A DNA stretch of 64,000 bases from Cheilinus undulatus. Taxonomy: Eukaryota > Chordata > Actinopteri > Labriformes > Labridae. Below the pieces are notes generated by a model. The model had not been told where the DNA came from. It did no database searches and saw only the letters and a program-made list of their open reading frames with translations. The stretch lies in the NCBI RefSeq assembly GCF_018320785.1, contig NC_054882.1:29020719-29084718 (forward strand), written 5' to 3'. Of this stretch, positions 60,701 through 64,000 are shown one piece after another. Numbering within the stretch: the first letter of the stretch is position 1; every line of letters begins with the position of its first letter. Both the position numbers and the translations under genes were made by a program.

Positions 60701-62549
60701 CCACAGGTGTGAGCAGCTGGAGAAAATGTGCTTTTTATTGCCACAAAGCAGGAACATTAAATCATGCACTGAATGCCATGAGTCAAAATAAGATATTAGA
60801 AAATTACAAAGACTAAGTGCTGCAATATAGATTATTACCACTATGCAATGATAGGAATCTTCCAATTTCTATATAAGATTAATACAAATGTGGTTAAAAA
60901 CCAGTTGAACACTGGGAAAGTCCACCCATTTTGACTCATTTCTGATAATGGTTTACACTGCCTTCTCAACCTTAATTTGTAGCATGCATTCTTTACATCT
61001 TTTCAATGCACAAAGCTGAAACTATCTCCCAGAACACATCACATAGAATGGACGCTATTTCCAGTAAATGGGGTGTAGGAATAATCCTTGCATGCCTTCT
61101 GCTTTGAGTCAAGGTAAAGAAATGTGTACTTTGTGCAATGAAAAGAGGCAAAGATGAGCAAAGCTTCCAAACATTTTCCTATGAATCAGAAGTATAGTAT
61201 GAACCCTATTGAAAATTTTGAGATCCAGGTTGACAGAAATATTAAAGCACCAATTGCCCCATTAAATCCAACAAACGCTGTAAGTAAAGATTTGAAAGAG
61301 TTGACAGAGAAAGCAGTGTAAGCAATTATTTAAAGGTATGAAAATTGATCAAAAGCACATCTCCAGATGGCCACACCTCTAACTCTCCCTATAACTGTTG
61401 TTATCTACAGTGAGAAGAGGTGGCATCCTGTCAGGCTTCTTGCCCGGGCACTTTTTCTTCTTTTCTTCCCCCATTCTTCATCCATACAAGGACATATCAC
61501 TTCCTCTGTAAATCCAGCAATCATATGAATTGTTGAGACCACCAGCAACTAACAATTGATAATCAAGACTCTTTATCATAAATGAATGTGCACATGTCAG
61601 CTGAATAGGTCTGGATTTAATGGACCAAGTTTCCATAAGTGATTAATGTGTCTAACCAGAGCAACAGTGCAGTAATGGTATTCTTTGCCAGCTTTACATT
61701 ATCCATTATCTAGTCTGGGACATGACAGTGTGGTGCTTTGTAATCTTATTGTGAAACCATGAGCTCTGCAATGACACACAATAACTTGTGCGCAGGGGAC
61801 AATATGTGAGCAAAGAAATCTCATTGTGATGTTTTGCACATGTTGGGAATGCATATAAACAAAGCATACTTTTCAACACTCTTCCCCCAAATTCACAAGT
61901 GTCGCCAAATGGCATCACAAAACAAGTCAGACTTGCCAAATGCTGCAGAAAAAGCAATCTTGTCCTTAGTCTGAGCTGATTTTTATTTTCATATGTGATT
62001 TTCAATAGGGTTCATAGCTTTACTCTCTGTTGCATCCAGTGGATGAGCAGATGGAGAGCTGTATCTGAAATACAGCAGGATGAACTAGCACAGCTCACAA
62101 GAGCTAGCCACGGTAGTCATAGGTCCATCAAAAACAATGGAAACACACAAGTGATTCATGCAAAGATATGAAGCTGCTTGACAGTACAACCACTAACTTT
62201 TCTATATCCATAAGCACATGTCAAAACCAAATGTAAGCGTTTGCTTTTGATTTGTAGGCACAAACAAAAATATCAACACAGCATGTCACACATTGTATGG
62301 CACACATTAATTCTACGTCTAACTGTGCTTACCTGTGGTGGACCTGATGGTTGAGGTGACAGTAGAGGCCATGGGGGGTATGCAGTCGTCGTCTTGAGAG
62401 TAGCCGGCCTGAATGGCTCGCAGGTAGCTGTGACTCCGAGTTCTGAAGCAGCCGGGTAGGTCCAACGCCTCCATGGCCTGGGATTCCACCTCACTAAACA
62501 CCGACTCGCACACGGATTCAAACTGGCCGTTTATTTCTGTTTCACTCAC
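20040..62549 (-). CDS. dlgap2: DLGAP2 (SAPAP2), C-terminal 540 residues, 7 exons; N-terminal exons lie outside
   Basis: Joined exons 62549-62333, 41833-41448, 31517-31429, 31295-30856, 30724-30633, 21081-20890 and 20246-20040 give 1623 nt in one frame with GT/AG introns throughout. Family knowledge: DLGAP/SAPAP/GKAP proteins are postsynaptic scaffolds. They bind the GK domain of PSD-95, dynein light chain DYNLL and, by the C-terminus, the Shank PDZ. Seen here: NGQFESVCESVFSE, a GK-binding repeat RTRSHSYLRAI, the proline ligand KKTPPPVPPRT, and two GIQV-type DYNLL sites. A GKAP homology domain follows (RMEGWCKEMEAEAEEN, KIRSAVGSAQLLMSQKF, RPTSQDLAGFWDLLQLS). The end is EIYIPEAQTRL, the Shank-binding ligand. 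The assignment to DLGAP2 rather than DLGAP1 rests mainly on adjacency to cln8. Two optional exons are described separately. Confidence 0.93.
20350..20420 (-). repeat. SINE tail fragment
   Basis: The stretch TTTTTTAAGATTTCATTTTAG followed by GAGGGACAGGACAG resembles the 3' tail of the SINEs at 5965-6160 and 45677-45856. The tRNA-like part is absent. Confidence 0.4.
20455..20725. repeat. Interspersed repeat pair, copy 1
   Basis: Similar along its length, in the same orientation, to 51395-51640. Shared words include CTTGCATTAATGCTG, GGAAAAGCTTAAC, CTCCACCCCAGCCTCCT and TTATTGCACCCTCA. A short inverted match to its CTCCACCCCAGCCTCCTCC core lies near 30250-30290. Class unknown. It sits in the last dlgap2 intron. 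Confidence 0.7.
20890..21081 (-). CDS. dlgap2: dlgap2 GKAP-domain exon
   Basis: Acceptor TTCTTTATAG, then GACCCCAG at 21081; donor CTCAAG followed by GTAGTT at 20889. The 192 nt encode RPTSQDLAGFWDLLQLS and MKFDQLQQIKNNNW, the end of the GKAP domain, then a linker (EKKVREGLCTVLDRLK). The linker differs from the mammalian DLGAP1 form, which has a proline-rich stretch here. Confidence 0.94.
21082..23399 (-). other. dlgap2 intron, upper part
   Basis: AT-rich intron sequence with a few T-runs. No exon with good splice sites or protein similarity was found, and no clear repeat. Confidence 0.5.
23400..24620. repeat. Unclassified interspersed repeat region
   Basis: Contains phrases typical of a widespread degenerate fish repeat (AGGGCCTGAAAAC, TTGGGGCCCTAACATG, TGCCCCCTGCTGGACAC) and no sustained coding frame. 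No terminal repeats or target duplication could be found, so class and limits are approximate. Confidence 0.4.
24621..27123 (-). other. dlgap2 intron, no feature
   Basis: Several frames of 60-125 codons occur, the longest at 26097-26474 on the minus strand, but none has recognisable motifs or conserved composition. Otherwise plain intron. Confidence 0.5.
27126..28606 (-). mobile_element. Tc1-like transposon, 1481 bp, defective
   Basis: The ends GTGCTGTAAAAAAGTATTTTG and the reverse complement of the right end, GTGCTGAGAAATATTATTT, are imperfect inverted repeats. TA dinucleotides flank it at 27124-27125 and 28607-28608, the Tc1/mariner target duplication. Length is close to that of a full Tc1-like unit. 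A broken transposase gene on the minus strand lies inside. It sits in a dlgap2 intron in the same orientation as the gene. Confidence 0.85.
27300..28250 (-). pseudogene. Tc1-like transposase remnant
   Basis: On the minus strand fragments read AHLTFARKHPDDPQDFLENN, TVKHSGGGSMIVWGCFAA and, after frame changes, DLKHISK and VLEWPSQ. These correspond to the DDE-domain region of Tc1-like transposases. Stops and frameshifts make it inactive. Limits are approximate. Confidence 0.75.
28763..28838. repeat. (ATT)n microsatellite
   Basis: About 25 ATT units with two small interruptions (ATC and an extra TTT). Confidence 0.95.
28839..30632 (-). other. dlgap2 intron, no feature
   Basis: No gene or RNA is recognised. 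A 45-bp stretch around 30250-30290 matches in inverse orientation the CTCCACCCCAGCC core of the repeat at 20455-20725. Confidence 0.5.
30633..30724 (-). CDS. dlgap2: dlgap2 GKAP-domain exon
   Basis: Acceptor TTTCCTCAG, then TCCTAGGC at 30724; donor AACCTG followed by GTAAGA at 30632. The 92 nt encode ILGKIRSAVGSAQLLMSQKF and FYWLCQQNL, a helical part of the GKAP homology domain that is nearly invariant across the family. Only 131 nt of intron separate it from the previous exon. Confidence 0.93.
30856..31295 (-). CDS. dlgap2: dlgap2 exon, start of GKAP homology domain
   Basis: Acceptor AACCTCAG, then ACAGGGCAGG at 31295; donor GAGGAAA followed by GTGAGT at 30855. The 440 nt encode GRFKRSNSVTAAVQADMELE, a variable Ser/Pro/Thr-rich middle (TPTEPPSPRE, SGRASPSLRR) and the start of the GKAP domain (WFMQLLHTETKRMEGWC). 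Several Ser-Pro sites suggest phospho-regulation. An antisense frame of 136 codons here is a shadow. Confidence 0.93.
31429..31517 (-). CDS. dlgap2: dlgap2 short exon with second DYNLL site
   Basis: Acceptor CCACATTAG, then GTTGAAGCAG at 31517; donor AAAGG followed by GTGAGA at 31428. The 89 nt encode VEAATDSESESKGS and HSVGIQVEDDKK. GIQVE is the second dynein light chain-binding motif of the family, in tandem with the one ending the previous exon. Ends in phase 2. Confidence 0.9.
31518..32889 (-). other. dlgap2 intron, lower part
   Basis: Contains a short AAGAT tandem near 32335-32352. Nothing else is recognised. Confidence 0.5.
32890..33091 (-). mobile_element. Tc1-like fragment bordering the minisatellite
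   Basis: GAAATTTGTGCCCATTCATTC and AAGTTCTTCCACTCAAACTCA are reverse complements of phrases in the Tc1-like relic at 45185-46240 and its relatives (GAATGGGCACAAATTCC; GGAAGAACTT). The 31-bp tandem array begins at once after this fragment. Confidence 0.5.
33092..34337. repeat. 31-bp minisatellite, about 40 units
   Basis: The unit reads like GGTCATCAGAGTAACTCTGT plus GACTGTTGAGT (31 bp). Two main variants, GTTGAGTGG and GCTGAATGG, often alternate, and a GTTGATTGG + TTATCTGAG variant recurs at 5-unit spacing at least once, pointing to higher-order structure. The period is not a multiple of 3 and all frames are broken, so it is non-coding. It lies within the intron between the 41448 and 31517 exons of dlgap2. 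Confidence 0.97.
34338..35631 (-). other. dlgap2 intron, no feature
   Basis: Plain AT-rich intron; no exon, RNA or repeat is recognised. Confidence 0.5.
35632..35671. repeat. (TA)n microsatellite
   Basis: About 20 uninterrupted TA units followed by a T-rich run. Confidence 0.95.
36018..36610. repeat. GCTA-word low-complexity domain
   Basis: About 600 bp built from recurring TAGCTA, TTAGCT, GCTAAAGC and CATAGCT words with no fixed period. Many words are self-complementary, so the region can form many small hairpins. There is no coding frame or terminal repeat. Similar palindromic GCTAGC words occur at 17695-17745. Confidence 0.8.
36611..39044 (-). other. dlgap2 intron, no feature
   Basis: No supported exon or repeat. 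Small frames on both strands show no family motif. Confidence 0.5.
39045..39320 (-). repeat. LINE-like 3' end fragment
   Basis: GAATCAGAATCACTTTTATTGG, GCAACAAGGAATTTG and GTGCAAATGGTGCAAGAATG are phrases frequent at the ends of degenerate fish LINE copies. Family and limits are not certain. Confidence 0.35.
39908..39960. repeat. Detached fragment of the 31-bp minisatellite
   Basis: About 1.7 units (CTCTGTGACTGTTAAATGG, then TCATCAGAGTAACTCTGTG) identical in type to the array at 33092-34337 but 5.6 kb away in the same intron. Confidence 0.9.
39961..41447 (-). other. dlgap2 intron, no feature
   Basis: A weak 24-nt exon-like stretch near 41087-41064 was examined and rejected. No other feature. 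Confidence 0.5.
41448..41833 (-). CDS. dlgap2: dlgap2 exon with SH3-type proline ligand and first DYNLL site
   Basis: Acceptor ATTTTCCAG, then CCATCACC at 41833; the CC completes the split codon from the 62333 donor. It encodes YKKTPPPVPPRT, SITAQSSTEST, NSTDSLDSTKAV and ends SSIGIQ at the donor GTTAGT. All are DLGAP1/2 landmarks. The final GIQ is the first half of a dynein light chain motif completed by V from the next exon. 386 nt, ending in phase 0. Confidence 0.93.
42330..43270 (+). mobile_element. Tc1-like element, defective, with 32-A tract
   Basis: On the plus strand, frames in the 3' half read HITVKHSGGSIMLWGCFSA, the conserved catalytic-core region of Tc1-like transposases, ending in a premature stop. 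The 5' half has the typical non-coding leader of such elements and an uninterrupted 32-A run at 42722-42753. The ends are degraded and no target duplication was found. Confidence 0.7.
43271..45184 (-). other. dlgap2 intron, no feature
   Basis: A G-run lies at 43325-43335. No exon or recognisable repeat. Confidence 0.5.
45185..46240 (+). mobile_element. Second-type Tc1/mariner relic, interrupted by a SINE
   Basis: Starts ACACTTTATGGACAAAAGTA, the terminal sequence of a common fish Tc1/mariner group. It goes on through GCCACAGGTGTATAAAATCAA to GACCTGACCTCAACCC and TTTGGGATGAACTGGAGC, the degraded D-L-N-P and W-D-E-L part of the transposase. Stops in all frames. A SINE is inserted at 45677-45856. 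Confidence 0.75.
45677..45856 (-). mobile_element. tRNA-derived SINE, 180 bp, with 16-bp target duplication
   Basis: Flanked by the exact direct repeat TGAATCTTAATACTTT at 45661-45676 and 45857-45872. On the minus strand a tRNA-like head has A box TGGTCGAGTGGTTTA (45845-45831) and B box GGTTGAATCC (45801-45792), similar to tRNA-Ser/Leu. The tail carries AAATAAAGGCA. The long target duplication shows insertion by target-primed reverse transcription. Confidence 0.9.
46241..48699 (-). other. dlgap2 intron, no feature
   Basis: A T-run lies at 46491-46505. No supported exon or repeat. The purine-rich stretch at 47400-47580 yields overlapping antisense frames that are compositional. Confidence 0.5.
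48700..49380. repeat. Interspersed repeat region with a 37-bp inverted repeat
   Basis: Arms at 48711-48747 and 48839-48875 are near-perfect reverse complements (CATTCATCCAATCACCCTCT) with a 91-bp loop. The CpG-containing sequence after the second arm, with CACGTGACG and TACGTCACG, looks like an inserted element rather than local intron. Class and ends are not resolved. Confidence 0.55.
49381..51064 (-). other. dlgap2 intron, no feature
   Basis: No supported exon, RNA or repeat. Confidence 0.5.
51065..51330. repeat. Interspersed repeat, ATCTCCGCCAAGGAGGTTATG type
   Basis: ATCTCCGCCAAGGAGGTTAT, AAAAAGTTCTGGGTGGATTT and GATCTGGATC belong to a fish-wide repeat whose copies usually end in GGAGGTCTGC, seen here at 51303-51312. 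It reads as a degenerate, possibly LINE-derived, fragment. Confidence 0.5.
51395..51640. repeat. Interspersed repeat pair, copy 2
   Basis: Second copy of the sequence at 20455-20725, same orientation, with a slightly longer CTG run. It lies right behind the repeat at 51065-51330, so the two may be parts of one element. Confidence 0.7.
51641..53393 (-). other. dlgap2 intron, no feature
   Basis: No supported exon or repeat. Confidence 0.5.
53394..54354. mobile_element. hAT-like non-autonomous element
   Basis: The ends TAGGGCTGGGAAATTA and the reverse complement of the right end, TAGGGCTGAACGATTTA, form inverted repeats of a kind common in fish hAT elements. The interior has a CpG-richer core with CCAAT-like words (GCCAATAGG, GATTGGCTG). 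The flanks are AT-rich and no exact 8-bp duplication was found. Confidence 0.6.
54738..54797 (-). CDS. dlgap2: dlgap2 60-nt cassette exon (predicted)
   Basis: The strong acceptor CACTTGCTTTCAG precedes GGATCC at 54797, and the donor CCCCAG is followed by GTAAAC at 54737. The exon is exactly 60 nt, open in phase 1, and fits between the 62333 donor and the 41833 acceptor without changing frame. It would insert 20 residues (GIQFRLPSSCSIDRTPQQTP) before the ITYTPSYKK segment. I do not recall this insert from mammalian DLGAPs, so it is predicted from splice signals and frame alone. Confidence 0.6.
54798..55869 (-). other. dlgap2 intron, no feature
   Basis: No supported exon or repeat beyond the cassette exon ending at 54797. 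Confidence 0.5.
55870..56428. mobile_element. TTAA-flanked MITE (copy 2, complete), 559 bp
   Basis: Starts TTAAAAGGGACATATTT and ends AATATGTCCCCTTTAA, so the inverted ends and TTAA duplications are intact, the hallmark of piggyBac-type insertion. It contains an A-run near 55955-55978. The 5' half matches 11147-11390. Confidence 0.8.
56429..58283 (-). other. Probable 3' UTR of the large open exon, then intron
   Basis: On the minus strand it follows the stop at 58284. Candidate poly(A) signals are ATTAAA at 57603-57598 and AATAAA at 56956-56951. No coding frame or repeat is seen. Confidence 0.35.
58284..60664 (-). CDS. Large open exon in dlgap2 intron: coiled-coil plus acidic Pro/Ser-rich tail; unknown
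   Basis: I do not recognise this protein. The acceptor TGTCTTCCAG opens an exon at 60664 that stays open to TGA at 58286-58284. With the phase-1 donor at 62333 it reads on in frame (codon G+AC, then RNYVQEDTC). That would make an 865-residue product from the start of the 62549 exon, lacking the GKAP domain and Shank ligand. Alternatively ATG 60527 (A at -3, G at +4) starts a 747-residue protein on its own. From that Met: a charged helical segment at about 35-85 (SIKESATLAAAISMQWKEEV, then Arg/Glu heptads), a Gly/Ala-rich linker at 100-143, and a low-complexity acidic Pro/Ser/Thr/Asp region at about 200-700. No good phase-1 donor precedes the stop, so it looks terminal. Candidate poly(A) signals are ATTAAA at 57603 and AATAAA at 56956. 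Coding potential looks strong; the parent gene is uncertain. Confidence 0.7.
60665..62332 (-). other. dlgap2 intron between the 62333 donor and the large open exon
   Basis: No further exon with coding similarity was found, so no separate upstream exon for the large open frame is visible here. Confidence 0.5.
62333..62549 (-). CDS. dlgap2: dlgap2 exon with GK-binding repeat
   Basis: Acceptor TGTTACAG, then GTGAGTGAA at 62549 read as VSETEINGQF; donor CACAG followed by GTAAGC at 62332. The 217 nt end in phase 1. It encodes FESVCESVFSE and RTRSHSYLRAI; the latter is the kind of repeat that, when phosphorylated on Ser, binds the PSD-95 GK domain. The end is SQDDDCIPP followed by a Ser/Thr-rich stretch. 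It is the first coding dlgap2 exon recognisable in the window; earlier exons lie beyond 64000. Confidence 0.93.
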
Positions 62550-63244
62550 CTGTAACACATGAAAGCCATCTCTCTATGGTTAAATATGTGAGGAACTTGT
62601 TTTTGTTTATACAGAGAAATTAACTGGCTGTCGGAAAATCCTAACATCCTTTTCTTTGTCCTTTTCAGGCAGAAATCAAACAGTAGAATGCTTTAATAAG
62701 CCAAAGAAACAGGAATGAAACTAAACCTTTTATACTGTAACAAAGCATTTTTTTGTGCATTTGTTGCCTGGAAATTCTTTTGTCATAATCCAACTTTAAC
62801 TGATAATCTGTGGGCTGCTTGATTTCTGTGTTGTAGCCTTTGATTTGTGATTAAACAACCAAACAACGCTCATAAATTTGAATAAACTCAAGGTTACACG
62901 CTGATAGAGAATTTTCCTACTGCAGATTGGTGGGTTATATTGACAAGCACTGTTTGTTTCCTGTCAAATGTGCATAATAAATTTTTTCGTCTTCAAGACT
63001 TGCAACAAATTGTTGTTTACCAAACAGAAAATGTTTGATCAGTATCACTGCACTCCCACTTGGCAATATCAAAAATCTAAATAAATAAATATCTTGCTCC
63101 AGTGGGATTTGGCATAAGAGGGGGGTTTAATTGAGCTTTTAAGACTGTGAACAAATCAATCTCTTTTAAAAGGGAGATAAGGATCTTAGCAGCCTCTGCT
63201 GAAATGTTTAAAAATACATTGAAAATTTACAATGACCTATTAAA
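62550..63244 (-). other. dlgap2 intron, no feature
   Basis: Plain AT-rich intron upstream of the 62549 exon. The next DLGAP exon (RNESYMRAM type) is not present before 64000. Confidence 0.5.
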
Positions 63245-63790
63245 TACTAACCCAAATTCCAAAAAGAAAGAATATTGTGATTTTGAAATTCTTTTTAACC
63301 TATGCCTGTCCAGTTGAACTCAGCACAAAGACAAGATGATCAAATTGATAAACTTCATTGTTTTTTTTTAATGCACACATTCTGCATTTGATGCCTGAAA
63401 CACAGCCCAAAATGCTGGGAAAGTTAACTGGGAAAGTTAATGCTCAAATAAAAGAAAGAAAAATCCACTGAAACATTCCAAATGTAAGGAGGTTAATTGG
63501 AAACAGGTGATTTGACCATAATTGGGTATAAATGGAGCATTCACAATCAAAAAATGCATGAGGGTCTCCCCTTTTATAAACACTTCATGGGCAACATTTT
63601 ATGAAAGATGTTCTTCAGTGTGCAGTAGCATAAAATTTAGAGATTTCACCAATGGCAGTCCATGATATAACCAAAGATTCAAAGAAATTGGACCACTGAA
63701 TGCCATGCAAAAGTGAAAGTCAACTTCTCTGGGCCTCCTGTCAGAGATGAACCGACCTAAAATAAAAAAGTGTGCTGACATTTCCACATT
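63245..63790 (+). mobile_element. DNA transposon leader fragment
   Basis: GGTTAATTGGAAACAGGTGA, ATTGGGTATAAATGGAGCATT and a degraded frame over GGCAGTCCATGATATAAC match the 5' leader and start of the helix-turn-helix region of a very common fish DNA transposon. It is truncated and disrupted. The superfamily is not certain from this part. Confidence 0.55.
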
Positions 63791-64000
63791 TCAATTCATT
63801 TTGGAAATAGAGCGGAGCCGGCCTGAGGCATAAGCGACATAAGCGGCTGCTTAGGGTCCCGTTGCAACCAGGGGGTCCCCAAGAGCGAGGAAGTGAATGT
63901 TCACTATGATACAAACTATAGTAAGATCAGCCAGGCTGTGAAGGGGAATGAGGTGCTGAGAGTAAAAGTCAGGAAGAAACAGAGCCCCACCTCAGATTCA

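Overview
This is a piece of a vertebrate nuclear genome, almost certainly from a ray-finned fish and probably a percomorph teleost. The genes are split into small exons with GT/AG introns. Long AT-rich non-coding stretches are full of fish-type repeats: hAT and TTAA-flanked MITEs, dead Tc1-like elements, and tRNA-derived SINEs. There is no bacterial-style gene organisation. Species and paralogue (a or b copy) cannot be read from the sequence.

Layout, all recognised genes on the minus strand, so transcription runs from high to low coordinates. (1) 62549 to 20040: the C-terminal half of dlgap2, a postsynaptic-density scaffold. Seven constitutive coding exons join in perfect phase (1623 nt, 540 residues plus stop) and end in the Shank-binding PDZ ligand TRL. 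A well-formed 60-nt cassette exon (54797-54738) lies in the first intron. The same intron holds a 2.4-kb open exon (60664-58284) that is phase-compatible with the upstream dlgap2 exon. It encodes a coiled-coil plus a long acidic Pro/Ser-rich tail and is either an alternative terminal exon or a nested gene. (2) 8300 to 5469 (3' UTR perhaps to about 2440): cln8, complete, 288 residues in two coding exons, with a non-coding first exon and a CCAAT-box promoter. (3) About 2000 to 1665: a CpG/CRE/CCAAT promoter and a first exon ending in ATG followed by a splice donor. By synteny with human 8p23.3 (DLGAP2-CLN8-ARHGEF10, same orientation) this may be the start of arhgef10; the rest lies outside the window.

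The rest is intron and intergenic DNA. Notable parts are two copies of one old repeat, each broken by a different hAT insertion with an exact 8-bp target duplication (4351-4894 and 10576-12314); a 1.25-kb 31-bp minisatellite (33092-34337); a 600-bp GCTA-word domain (36018-36610); Tc1-like relics, one carrying a SINE with a 16-bp target duplication; and two copies of a TTAA-flanked MITE.

Functionally the genes are unrelated. dlgap2 links PSD-95, dynein light chain and Shank at excitatory synapses. Cln8 is an ER cargo receptor for lysosomal enzymes. Their adjacency is ancestral vertebrate synteny. The best lead for something undescribed is the large open exon inside dlgap2 and the splice hub at 62333 that could feed three different downstream exons in one phase.
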